NCBI GenBank assembly: GCA_037367405.1 | Contig: JAZKJV010011597.1 | Location: forward strand, 434,001-498,000 | From: Ottelia alismoides | Lineage: Eukaryota > Streptophyta > Magnoliopsida > Alismatales > Hydrocharitaceae | DNA length: 64,000 bases | Direction of reading: 5' to 3' | In this document: one piece after another, positions 53,374-64,000 of the stretch | Position numbering within the stretch: position 1 is the stretch's first letter | Layout: each line of letters starts with the position of its first letter | The notes under the pieces: generated by a model | Told to the model about the DNA's origin: nothing | The model's database searches: none | Seen by the model: the letters and a program-made list of their open reading frames with translations, nothing else | Position numbers and translations under genes: made by a program

Positions 53374-54902
53374 ATGTTTTGGGATCCATGGATCTCAATC
53401 CATGGGTAACACAAATCCAATGGCTCTCATTGATTTGTGTTGTATTAATGGCCAAGATTTTGTTGGTAAAAAATCAACAACAATTAATTTAATTTAGATT
53501 AAATATATATTGATAAATCAATATGATTTTAATCCCAAATTAAATCAATCAAGCATACATGTAGATATTTGGATGGAGATTTCTGCAATCTTGGAAATCA
53601 ATCAAGCATACATGGAGATTGCATTATTCCTTGGAAATCTCCATGATTTTACAACAACACTATTTGAAAATAATTCAACAACAATAATTCATAATTATTT
53701 TGTGATTATTGCAATCTTTCCATTGGAAAATTGTAAATCACATTCACAACCAAAAATAAAATGTAAATTACATTTTCACTTAATTGTCCAATGTGAATCT
53801 AATTCACATCAACATTTAATTAACAAATGTAAGTTACAAATAGCTCTCTCTTATATATTATAAATCACATTTATAATATATATGATTAATATGGATATTT
53901 CTATCCACATTATTCGTATCTATGATAATCAAATCACATTTAATCATCTTGGATCTCTATTCTCTTGTTCTCAAATAATATGAATCACATTCACATTATT
54001 CATGTCTTTGATAATTAAATCACATTTATTTATCTTAGATAACTCTCCTTATAATATGAATCAAATTCATATTACTCATGATAATTAAATCACATTAAAT
54101 TATCAATTTTCTCAATGCTTGGATACATAATATCAAGAATAAAATTATCCCGAACCCATTCGAGGATAATGCGCTTTCTCCACAGATATTTAGAGATAAG
54201 AACAAGGCAATTGTATTGTTCCACGTATAGTGACTTGGATATTGAGGTCATATCTCAAATCCAGATAACGGGCCTCCCATAGATGCTTGATTAAATCAAG
54301 ACCACAAATCTAATCTTCTCATTGCATATGAATCACATTCACATCAATGTCCAACATTTGGACCAAGATCAGATTACTTCTCTACTGAGAGGAGTCACTA
54401 AAATCCAGACCCGTTTCATCACTCCCTAGGAATGGAAGCGTCATGGTTATACAATCGTTTATGATCACATCACCCTCAGGTATTCCCAATACCTATACAA
54501 CGTGCATACTGGAAGACTCAGAATAAAACCGAAGTATTAGATCAATTTTACACTGTCTACTTCAGGATTTTATCAGTAAGTTTCTCATTCAATCATTGGA
54601 GTTCGTATCAATCATATACTTTCCAAAAGCATATATCATACCTAGGTCTTGATCATATACTTTCCAAAAGTATATATCAAACCTACGAATTCAGTCAAGC
54701 TTCCAAAGCGAGACGACCGTGCACGGAATTTGACTCTTCCCATGATCTCATGAGTGAGCTCTTGTCTTCCGATTCAGTAACTGAGCATGTATGATCCCTT
54801 TGAGAGATCGTATTACTCATATGCCCTTACATGCACACCAGCGCGCTGGTGTATAGACCTTGATTAGGTCATCAACCTATTGGTCTGCCAAATGTACATA
54901 CT

Positions 54903-57900
54903 TGATAAATCTACAATTCGTCATCTTTATTCATTTATTTTAGCTTAAAATCCCTTATAAAATACATACATATAACACTAACTCCATATTCTTACTAACT
55001 TGCATCTATGTGTAAATATTATACACTTCTTACTAATTTTAACCTAAAATAAATAAATTAAGAAAGAAAGGAAAAATAAAGAAAAAAAAGGAAGGCTGTA
55101 TACAGGCTAACCCGAACCCCGAGAGAAGGTCAAGACTTGACCTGATCGACCAGGAATAAAGTAGTGGGAGATAAGGGTCTTTAAGCAGAAAATCAAAAAA
55201 ATGTGTGTGTTGTCGTAAATACTTCACACTTATTTTGTGTATATCTGTATAAAACTAACACTAATTTATTTGTGCCTTAATTTACCTTAAATAAAATAAC
55301 TTTCAAAACCAAAGTTGTAAATAAAAATATGTCCTAATTAAAAAAGTAATTGCACAATTAAATTATGTACAGAATAAAAGCAACCACACTTGGAAAAAGC
55401 CACTAAGCACTAACTGAAAAATCAATTCTGGCTCCATATGAACTCAAATTGAACCAATCTCACTTCCATTGGCCTCTAAATTAAATTATCTTTAAAATGG
55501 TTGTGATTTCATAATTTTTGGAGTTAGTAAAATGTTGGTTTTCTAGGGTGGTTTGTGTAATTTTCCCATGTATTTTGTAAATATTGTATTTGTATATATT
55601 TGTAAATTATTCTTACTTATTATTTTGACAAAAAAAGCTAATTTCCTCATTTATCCTTGTATATAATGTCATATATGTATATAATATATGTATATAGTTG
55701 CTATTTTTAGTTAACCATCATAAAAAAATAAAAAATAGTATTTTTTAATTCAAATAAATAAAGTGACGAAAATTCAAAAAAAATAGATAATTTTGTAAAT
55801 AGTTTTATCTCTTTTACTTTATCTCATGTCATCTCTCTTATCGCTTCCACCAAAAAAACTCAAAAATTCATTTCAATTTTTCATCTCTTATCTCTTTATC
55901 CAAAAAAGTTCAAAAATCAAATTTCATTCTATCTATTCTATTTATATGGCTCCTTCTCCCTCATTCCAACTGGATCAATCTTTAGATAGAGGAGCCCGAT
56001 CTCCAAGAGAAAATTTCATCGAGAAAGTTACCTAGTCTCCAAGTTGTTAGGTGACAGCGAGTCGGACTTGTTGAGGCGATCACGGTTCATTTCCTCTCCT
56101 AAAGTGAGATCCACATTTTTCTTAATTTTATCCTAACTTAATCTTAGTTTCATTTATCGCATTTTTAATTCCATCACCATTTATTTTTCTATATCAATTA
56201 AAAAAATTCCATCTCGATTTGATCCATCTCCGATTCTGAATTTTCATCTCACTTTATCGATCTCTACGCGTTCTATTCTATCGTCCACAATCTCTCAACT
56301 CCGAACGCGTACTGTGGCCGGAGATCGGATTCATATCTTCCATTTTACGTCGGATCCCCGTTCATTTTCCCATTTGTAAATAATTTTAAAATATATATAT
56401 AATAAAAAAATATTTCTTTTCTCTAATGTTTGTTTTGCAGGATCATTAAAAAAATAAAACTAAAAATAAAAAATAAAAAAAATTTCTGTATCTTTTTAAG
56501 TCCTATTTTTCGGATTTACAAATAAAATAATAAATAAATAAAGGTTTTTTATTTTATTTTATTTCTGTTTACATCACAAACAATAAAAAAATTACAAAAA
56601 AAATTTAAAAACCAAAAAAACAATCTTCCATCAGGCAACGGGGTCGCCGCCCACCAATTGGTTGCCATCCGCCACGACCACTGCAGCAGCGCGCCCGTCC
56701 ACCGCCGATCAGCCCCCTTTGTCGACGCGCGAGGTCGCGTGACCTACCGTCCAGGCGTCCATCTCCATCATGGCCGCCTCTCGCTGCCGGCCACTACGCC
56801 TCCTACGTGCGACCCTCCCGCGTGCGCCAGCAGTGCGCCGCCATCCCGCACCACTGCGAACACGAGTTCTTCCTCCATCGACAACGTCCCTCCTCCGCGC
56901 AAGGCACGCTCCTCCAGGCGCCATCGCCGCCGCTGTTGGGGCAGTGCTCACCGCTCCATCACCGTTCCACAGCCACGTCGCGCCAGGCAGAGCGTCCCCA
57001 TTTTTCTCCTCCCACGTGCGAGTGGCGCCCTCGACGCCATCCGTCCTCCAACCCGCAGCATCTCCGTCGCGGAGGGAGGTGCTCCGCGGTCTGCTCCAGC
57101 CTGCGGCCCCCTTCAGTGCCCTCAACGCCATCTCCGTCCTCGCCATCCAGCAGCCAGACGCCTGCCGCCCCTGCGCGTGACGGGGAAGAAGAGGGGGGCG
57201 GCTGCTCCAACTCCCTCTCCCCTTTGAAGATACGAAACCAACAAACCCTAGGGCAATATTTTATTTGAGAAATTTGCAAAGTAAGCCCCTGGAGTTGTCA
57301 AAAGTGCAACAAAGTCCCCGCCTCCAGAATATCAAACACTCATATTGGGTAAATTGCGATATTCTCCCCTGCTCTTTATTATTTTTATATTTTGTTGGAA
57401 ACTTTTGAATAATTACATTCCAACCCCTGTTATTCTAGATATTCAATTTTCTTGCTCTCTTTGAATGAAATAAATATTTCTATTGTTCGAAAATTTTTCA
57501 AAAAAATTGTGTGTGCTCTTGCTTTAGTAGTCATTGTATAAAACTTTCATTACTTTTTGATTTCATTTATTATTATTAAAAAATCAAAAATATGTCAATT
57601 TTCCCTATTTGAAATTCCAAAATTAATAAAAATTCGAAAAATTGCTTAAAAATTCCAAAAAAATAGAGTAGGTATCTTTCATTGTCTTTTAATTTCTGAC
57701 CAATTTTCACTCATTAATTATTCATAAAATCCAAAAAAATTGAAAAACATCAAAAAAGCTTAAAAATCATAGAAAATTTCACAAAAATCCAAAAATTGTG
57801 ATTCCAGTTTTTGTTTGTAGATAATTGCTTCTAGTTTATCTTAAAAATAATTACCAGGGATTTCGGATATTTAAAATATTTTAAATTGCAATTCACTCCA

Positions 57901-58389
57901 AGTTGTGCACAATTTTGCATTTTCTCACTGTTTAATTTTTAGAAAAATACAAAAACGTCTGAAAATTCCACAAAAGTTCTCAAAAACATTTCAAAACTTT
58001 TAAAACCCTAAAGTATTTTTTCTAGATTTTTCTGAGCATTTTTGATAAATTGAAAAAAAAATACTAAAAGAGTTGGTGTGCGTATTTTTGATCTTAGGGA
58101 TATTGCTTCATGTTATTTTTGAAAATAAAAAAATTTAAAAAGATAAAAAATTCATAAAAACGAAGGATACTTGTCCTTTGATATTCTTGCTTTCTCTTAA
58201 TTGATTTTCGATTAATTGAATAGCCCTCGGGAATTGTAGCCTCCATGTGTTCGACCATGTCTGCTATACAGGTTAATAAGTAGAAAAAATAAAAATAAAA
58301 AAATTTTTGTTTGTCATGGGTTTTTTAGGGATAGCAACGACTAATAACATATTCATCAATTACCATCCTCGAGAAAAACGTGCTCAACA
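54903..58389 (+). repeat. 5' LTR of element D (3487 bp)
   Basis: It starts TGATAAATCTACAATTCGTCA (3' copy TGATGAATCTGCAATTCATCA at 63363) and ends GTGCTCAACA. It has the TATA region TTTATATGG (55941), GC-rich part 56640-57230, CCCTG series 57265-57440, AT-rich A-tract part and U5 hairpin at about 58255-58272. Its overlapping ORFs at 56650-57280 in several frames reflect GC-rich composition. Confidence 0.88.
55941..55949 (+). promoter_or_regulatory. Possible TATA box of LTR D
   Basis: TTTATATGG at the AT-rich/GC-rich transition; weaker than in the other LTRs. Confidence 0.4.
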
Positions 58390-58392
58390 AAA

Positions 58393-58410
58393 TGGCACCG
58401 TTGCCGGGGA
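58393..58410 (+). promoter_or_regulatory. PBS of element D (tRNA-Asp, one mismatch)
   Basis: TGGCACCGTTGCCGGGGA, differing from the B site by G to A at the fifth base, compatible with deamination at CpG. Confidence 0.88.
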
Positions 58411-59621
58411 GGCACGTCGAGGGTAGTTAGGTTTCTCTTTTGACCTGCTATTCTTGGTTGTATAATTTTCCACATTATTCCATTGTTCATATTCATTTCA
58501 TTCATTTCATCATTTTCTCATATTTGATAATTGTGTTTCTTACACATTCTCTTTTCTTTTTCTTACGAGGGCTCGCGGAGCGAAGGAGGTGATCCTAGCA
58601 GAGCCGAAGCACCCAAGAGACATGGAGGCAGCTTGATTCTTTACTAAGCCGCTGGATAGCGTGAGAGGAGGAGAAGAAGAAGTGAAGGAGACAAAAAGAG
58701 AAAGAGAGAGAGAGAGAGAGAGATTTTCTTGCATTTGAACTTTATAAAACGGACATTCATTTGTTGCGGGGTTTGTTTCGCCAAGTGCTGGTGCACTTGG
58801 GGGACCTCACCAGTTTTGTTTTCATCGCCTTTATTTTTCTTTGTTTTCTGCGGATTTCGTGAGCCACATATTGATTGCTTTAATTAATTTACTTGAGCCA
58901 GGTAATTAATTAGGTCCAAACACCTAAACGAGAATTTCTTTGCCTATAGAGTAGAGCGTAATTTGGACTTAGTCAAATTAACTTGTTCTTAGCCATTAAT
59001 AGAAGTTATCATCTAGGACGGTTCACTTGCATCATATAGGTTAGTTTATTTTTATGTATTTAAATTATGCGTGGATCACTTGCATGTAGAGTGCTAACGA
59101 TAAGGTACACATCTCTAACCCCTGCATGCATCATCGTTTTTAATCGCGCATTGGCATTTCCGATCTCCTTCCCTATTTTCACTCACATAAGTTAAAAAGG
59201 AAATTGGACACTCGGTAGGCGATTCTTTGAAAATATTTTAACCAAGTGACAACTGGCTAAAATTTGGGACTGCTAAAGAAAACTCGAACCTAAAATAAAC
59301 ATAAGGAAAAATCATTGTTTTTGGGAGAGTAACCCCTCATTGTATTCGTTTTATCTTGCTCACGTACACACTAAGGTTAGTGCCCAAATCCCATAATTCA
59401 ACCTAAGTGTTTGTACAACATTGTGATTATCACCTAACTCTAAAACAGATAAGATTAAGAGACCGAACCTTCACGGTCTTCACATTGCGTTGAGTAGGTG
59501 AAATGGGGGTTTGTATTGCATTTGATTTCTTGTGTGCATACTAAGTCTTGTTGTGCATTTGCGCCTTTTTCTCTATATATTTTGACTTGACCCTCATGCT
59601 CTCTCATCTTTTGTTTCGAAG
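58411..59621 (+). other. Untranslated leader of element D
   Basis: Noncoding, with a (GA)n run at about 58700-58723 and the landmarks shared with C (GGGGGACCTCA, TAATTAATTAGG, GCGTGGATCACTTGCATGTAG, GGGACTGCTAAA). Confidence 0.6.
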
Positions 59622-60011
59622 ATGGTCGACTGGAGTTATTTTAATCCGATTTTCGCAGATACCTCGTACTCTCCAGACGATCCACCTTCCTTTTTCCAAG
59701 ATGATTATCCTCCTGATTTTTGTGCATATCTGCCTAACCCATTATTTTAGGAGTCAGAGGACTTTGATTCTCACCCACCCTCATTTAAACCATCCGATCT
59801 TGAGATTTTGGAGTCACCTTTCATGGTTTCCACACTTAAGACATTGAACCAGATGATGGAGCATATGAATTCAAGGATTTCCAATCTATTTAACATAAAT
59901 GAGAGCCAGAACGCTGCTCCAATATTTGAGGATATGGATTCACTTGAGGATAATCATGAGAGCTTGAAATCACCCAAAATACAAAAAAATGAAAAAAATT
60001 CAAAAATCTGA
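59622..60011 (+). pseudogene. gag: gag N-terminal remnant of element D
   Basis: The frame starts at ATG 59622 (MVDWSYFNPIF), matching the Gag starts of B and C. A TAG lies at about 59748-59750, then the frame continues with a helix-like stretch (TLKTLNQMMEHMNSRISNLF) to TGA near 60011. The core Gag domain itself is absent: the sequence goes from the Gag start region to a linker. A run of A (about 60003-60020) marks a shift to the next ORF. Confidence 0.65.
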
Positions 60012-61191
60012 AAAAAAAATCGGGAGATACGTTTGTAATTCAATTTGTGAGGAGAGGACCCAAATGCCTGATCATTTACCCACACAGCCATGTCCCAACC
60101 TTGACCCCGAGGATTCCACTATACAGACTGCTCTTGGTAATCCTCGTGTATATGCCGATTCCGATCTCCTCCCTTGTTTGGAGGAGGTCCAAAAATTCAA
60201 AAATATGTTGACTAAACCCGAAGTGGTGGCCACTCTTCATGAGATCATTAAAGCCCCACTTCAACAGGCCATGACAGATTTATCTACTCGTCAACACAAG
60301 AAGAGAAAGCGAAGGAGAAGATCTGAGCGTCACATCTTGACCATGGCCACTGCCTACGCCATCTCTCACCGTATGTATTTTAAGAAAGGGAACACGACCA
60401 CACCTCTTGTGAGTTTCTCCATACCTGACTATTCTTTTGATAACACTCTCCTTGACGGCGGTTCGTCAATCAATATAATACCCTTCTCTATGGTACAGTC
60501 TCTTCATCTTAGACCTCTCAAGAAAACCAGAATGATAGTTCAATTTGCTGATGGATCTATCAAGAGGTTGAAGGGTATTCTAGAAAACGTTGTCATTCTC
60601 ATTCAGGGCATGAACTTCACTTCTAATTTTGTTGTAATGCTCATCGAGACCTCCACCCCTGTGGAATACCCTCCAATCATCCTGGGACGGCCTTTCCTTG
60701 CCTTTGCGGGAGCCGTTATTGATTATGGTTCAGGAGAGATTTGCTTCCGTTCTGATATAGGGAGCGATGTGTTGATCACTACACCCACTACTAACCAGAG
60801 ACCCGCATCCCATGAGAGCCCGCCCGTGTTAGCCAACCCCAAGGAATTTGACCTCGATGATAATATCAGAGATTCTTGTTATATGTGGGATGATAATGAA
60901 ACCCAAGAATTCCTCTTCAAGGAGGAAGACTCAGAAATCATAGACCTTGGAGTTCCCTCTTCTGGTACGTGGCGATGCATTGATGGCATCCGCGGAATTT
61001 ACACGATAGACACCCTAGAGCGGAAGGCAGAAACTAGACAGGGCGGACATGATTCGACTACTTTCACTGATGAGTTTGTTCCTATTCATCTTGATTCAGA
61101 TGAGATCGATCAGGCCAAATTTGATTTGATTGCTTTTATAAAGGAATTTGGGCCTTTTGATAATGATGATGATCCGGTAGAGGCTCGCTAG
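59989..61191 (+). CDS. Protease-containing ORF of element D
   Basis: 400 codons, the only long open frame in D. Residues about 100-117 are very basic (KKRKRRRRSER). Residues 150-250 are retropepsin-like: FDNTLLDGGSSINIIP with D156 but the triplet DGG instead of DSG, then IVQFADGSIKRLKG and IILGRPFLAFAGAVIDYGSG. An acidic C-terminal part (about 290-400) stands for the PR-RT linker of A and B. The frame closes at TAG 61189-61191 where RT would start. The openness over 1.2 kb may mean recent origin or selection. Activity of a DGG protease is uncertain. Confidence 0.8.
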   Translation: MKKIQKSEKKIGRYVCNSICEERTQMPDHLPTQPCPNLDPEDSTIQTALGNPRVYADSDLLPCLEEVQKFKNMLTKPEVVATLHEIIKAPLQQAMTDLSTRQHKKRKRRRRSERHILTMATAYAISHRMYFKKGNTTTPLVSFSIPDYSFDNTLLDGGSSINIIPFSMVQSLHLRPLKKTRMIVQFADGSIKRLKGILENVVILIQGMNFTSNFVVMLIETSTPVEYPPIILGRPFLAFAGAVIDYGSGEICFRSDIGSDVLITTPTTNQRPASHESPPVLANPKEFDLDDNIRDSCYMWDDNETQEFLFKEEDSEIIDLGVPSSGTWRCIDGIRGIYTIDTLERKAETRQGGHDSTTFTDEFVPIHLDSDEIDQAKFDLIAFIKEFGPFDNDDDPVEAR

Positions 61192-61531
61192 GCTGAAATT
61201 GATCCGAATTTTTCTTATAATGATTTCAAGCCATTTTACTTTGATGTTTGCGAGACTTACCAAGCAGGACATGACCACACTACAGTAATCGGTTTAGGCC
61301 TACACAATCTGATACCGCTGAGGATACATTCTTCGTCGATCCTACTCAGTTTATGTCTAAAGATGATCCCATTATCGACTTACACCTTGTCAAATCCATA
61401 CCTCAGCAATCCCGCAAGAAGGTTCTTTTTTGACCTTCTTGACCTTTGTACATCCACTCCTCTTGTATATCCTTTCGTTTCACTCTTTCTTCTCCCATTT
61501 TATCATTCACCCTTTTCCGTGTGTATATATG

Positions 61532-61957
61532 TTATACTTAGGATGTGCTTTATCCTAAGTATAGGGAGTGAATGATTTGTGTTGTTCATATTCGTCCTAT
61601 TCATCACTCTTGTTGTTGTTGCCTATACTTAGGGATACTCTACCCTAAGTATAGGGGGTGATGTTGTTCATATTGTGTCTTTGTATTTTTGAGTCTGTAC
61701 ATTCTCTTCATCGATTTTCCCCTTTCTACATTCTACTATACTTAGGATTACTTGATCCTAAATATAGGGGGGGATCACCAACTTCTTTTCTTTTTATCTT
61801 TTCTTCGAGACGTTGTAACATAGGAGTCTTTTCACCTTTCTATACTTAGCACGAGTTATGTCTTCTTTTGTCGCTCTCTGATCACTATGAGGACATAGTT
61901 CGAGCTAAGTATAGGGGGTGTCGTATATATTGTATATATACTTTAGACATAACTCGT
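61532..61957 (+). promoter_or_regulatory. 3' hairpin cluster of element D
   Basis: H1 61532-61564 (loop GTGCTTT), H2 61623-61654, H3 61736-61767 (one mismatch), and the best-preserved long stem: left 61840-61862 (CTATACTTAGC then ACGAGTTATGTC) with right 61892-61914. It is followed by GTATATATTGTATATATAC (61923-61941) and GACATAACTCGT (61946-61957), which is a perfect 12-base complement of the left-arm ACGAGTTATGTC. Confidence 0.82.
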
Positions 61958-62289
61958 ACTTTTAAATATGTTTATTCGGGGGGGTTATGTGTAAAATTTT
62001 GTAAAATCCACGTGTAGAAAAAAACAAAAACACACCAAAAAAACAAACAAACAAACGAAAATTGCTCTTGTATATACTTGTATATATTTTACTAACCCAT
62101 TTTCCTTAAAAAACTACAAAACCAAACATCTATAAATGTTTGCATAATTCAAAAAAAACTTTATTTCACATCTGCATTTTTCCTCCAAAAATCCATAAAA
62201 AGTTCAAAAAAATGTTCTTTTCATGTGCATCATTTCTTTAAAAAAACTCTCTGCATTGTTCATATTTTGCATTTGCATGTGCATTTTTC

Positions 62290-63320
62290 AGGATAGTATT
62301 AATATTTAAACTATGTATGCAATAAATTTGAAGAATGGAGCTTAGTGGGATCTTAATCCACCTAATTTTTAGAGGAACTTCACCGGGAAAGAGGATTTTA
62401 GAAGCTTCAGGTCTTTGACTTAATTCTTTGAGTTCCACATGACAATGTGCAGTGTTTGACTCTTAGTGTCTAACTTGGTCTCTTCATTCTGGGTACAACT
62501 CTGTAATAGGGAATTAATTTGTACTCTCGCATTATGTACTTAGCTCAACTCAGATGTGATGTTGGAAGATTGTACGAGTTTCCTTTATGGTAGCGTAGAA
62601 ATCTAAAGACCGGAGTATAGGTTGAAATAAAGCTTCGGAAAAGGGATGGATGGCTGGGCACAATTTTTTCTAAGACCCCAAAACATGTACGGAAACAAAA
62701 GATTATATATCCGTAGGGGCACAACAAGATCCAAGCAGAACCACCAAAAATCCAAATACAAAGAAACCACTACCAAATAAATATCTGACCAAAAAGGTAC
62801 AAGCTTCAAGAAAACCTATAGATCTTGGTGGAGACTCAGCTACACTGGCCAGCTTCACAAGGAGAGGTGACTACATTGGCCATCCTCCAGTTCTTTTCTC
62901 CTTCTTCTAATTTCTCCCCCAATTCGATTGTGAACACAGTGCGATAGACCTTAGAAGGAAATACCTGACTCCCCGAGGACGAGTTACTAGAGAGGAGATT
63001 TACATGGTAGTCCAGCATTTTAGATGGGAAGAGCTAAATCCTTTCACACACATGAGTCGATTGTTTAATGTTCATAGGGTATACTTTGCGAAGAAGATTG
63101 ATCTAAGATGACTTCTGAGCTGAAACTGTGACAATGATGTGTAGAACTTGAAGGCTGTCGATTTTAAAATTCTAAGTCCCACAGGAGTTCCGACACACTA
63201 ATAATCCAAAGGTCCGATAAAGCTCCAAACTACAATTTTATGAAGATAAGTTTAATACTTAATATTGTCCTACTTTCTTTATTTTCCTTTTTTTCTTTTT
63301 CTTCACTTATTCTTTCAAAT
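62290..63320 (+). other. Conserved noncoding block before the PPT, element D (divergent)
   Basis: Shares ATGGAGCTT...CTTAATCCACCTAAT, AGAGGAAC, GACTTAATTCTTTGAG, CAGCTACACTGGC and GTTCCGACACA...TAATAATCCAAAG with the blocks of A-C, but much else differs. No ORF. Confidence 0.6.
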
Positions 63321-63326
63321 AAGTGT

Positions 63327-63362
63327 TCGCTAAGGGACTAGCAAAGGTAAATCATAGGGGGA
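63327..63362 (+). promoter_or_regulatory. Pre-PPT hairpin and PPT of element D
   Basis: TTCGCTA-AGGGAC-TAGCAAA, then AAATCATAGGGGGA, and the LTR start at 63363. Confidence 0.75.
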
Positions 63363-64000
63363 TGATGAATCTGCAATTCATCATGTTTATTCATTTATTT
63401 TAGCTTAAAATCCGTTATAAAACGCCTACATATAACACTAACTCCATATTTTTACTAACTTGCATCTGTGTGTAAATATTGTACACTTCTTACTAATTTT
63501 AACCTAAAATAAATAAAGAAAGAAAGAAAGGAAAAATAAAGAAAAGAAAATAAAAAAAGGAAGACTGTATAGAGGCTGATCCGAACCCCGAGAGAAGGTC
63601 AAGACTTGACCTGATCGACCAGGAAGAAAGTAGGGGGAGATAAGGGTTCTTAAGCAGAAAATCAAAAAAATTTGTTTGTGTTGTTGCAAATACTTCTCAC
63701 TTATTTTGTGTATATCTGTATAAAACTAACACTAATTTATTTGTGCCTTAATTGACCTCAAATAAAATAACTTTCAAAACAAAAGTTGTAAATAAAAATG
63801 TGTCCTAATTAATAAAAATAATTGAACAATTAAATCATGTACATAATAAAAGCAACCACACTTGGAAAAAGCAACTAAGCACTAATTGAAAAATCAATTC
63901 TGGCTCCATATGAACTCAAATTGAGTCAATTTCACTTCCATTGGATTCTAAATTAAAGTATCTTTAAAATGGTTGTGATTTCATAATTTTTGGAGTTACG
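63363..64000 (+). repeat. 3' LTR of element D, first 638 bp
   Basis: Aligns with 54903-55540; cut by the window end. Confidence 0.9.

Larger units (their letters stand above)
52786..54902 (-). repeat. Copia 5' LTR (copy 2), minus strand, truncated by element D
   Basis: The LTR end (minus ...CCTTCA) lies beside the PBS. Its upstream part 54384-54902 aligns with 14395-14905 of copia copy 1. The LTR start is missing because element D inserted at 54903. It carries a TATAAATAG on the minus strand (53373-53365) and GA and TTG microsatellites just downstream (53292-53338). Confidence 0.75.
54903..64000 (+). mobile_element. Athila-type element D, pol-less derivative (3' LTR runs out of the window)
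   Basis: 5' LTR 54903-58389, tRNA-Asp-like PBS, leader, a broken gag start, one long ORF with protease, hairpin cluster, conserved block, PPT and the start of the 3' LTR (63363). RT, RNase H and integrase are absent: the acidic linker after protease leads within about 340 bases to the hairpins. It inserted in the copia LTR copy 2. Confidence 0.88.

Noticed and set aside
56650..57279. Overlapping ORFs of 100-189 codons in LTR D
   Set aside because: Arginine/proline/serine-rich translations in four frames over one GC-rich stretch inside the LTR; compositional artefact.

Overview
The window is repeat-dense nuclear DNA of a flowering plant. It holds nested LTR retrotransposons and no convincing intact host gene. 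The dominant elements are Athila-type Ty3/gypsy retrotransposons. The evidence is the Athila-like RT core (FMDD active site), tRNA-Asp-type primer binding sites (TGGCGCCGTTGCCGGGGA), very long LTRs (about 3.4 to 3.6 kb) and LTR ends of the form TGATGAAT...ATCA. Species cannot be named from the sequence. A monocot is possible, but this is not shown.

Layout: (1) 1-10924 is the 3' part of Athila-like element A: gag C-terminus, a nearly open PR-RT-RNase H-integrase frame, a noncoding 3' domain and the 3' LTR (7434-10924). (2) 10925-11533 is part of a Mutator-like DNA element with a truncated GRF zinc-finger gene on the minus strand. (3) 11534-14394 is a 5'-truncated Athila-type LTR (A'). (4) 14395-16485 is a minus-strand Ty1/copia remnant (3' LTR piece plus RT/RNase H). 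(5) 16486-17676 is a small copia-like TRIM-type element, followed by a second PBS-like site. (6) 18745-47280 is element C, a gag-only Athila relative, whose 3' LTR was split by (7) element B, 28663-44870. B is a complete but decayed Athila-type element with matching 5-bp target duplications CCCGC. (8) 47286-52770 is mostly unassigned DNA with three MITE-like inverted repeats. (9) 52771-54902 is a minus-strand copia PBS and LTR, interrupted by (10) element D, 54903 to beyond the window end. D carries only gag/protease coding remnants.

How the parts work together: autonomous members (A, formerly B) would supply Gag, protease, RT/RNase H and integrase. C and D keep LTRs, leader, PPT and the 3' noncoding domain but lack pol, so they look like internally deleted derivatives that depend on such proteins. 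The most striking shared feature is that noncoding 3' domain. In all four elements a cluster of 4-5 perfect or near-perfect hairpins lies after the coding part. Their right arms (TAAGTATAGGGGG) copy the polypurine tract found next to the 3' LTR. Arm sequences change in compensating ways between elements. The last hairpin has two alternative 3' pairing partners. A small hairpin sits directly before the real PPT, and the U5 part of the LTRs has another conserved hairpin. Together these suggest a structured RNA/cis-acting module kept by both autonomous and non-autonomous copies. Its function is not known to me.
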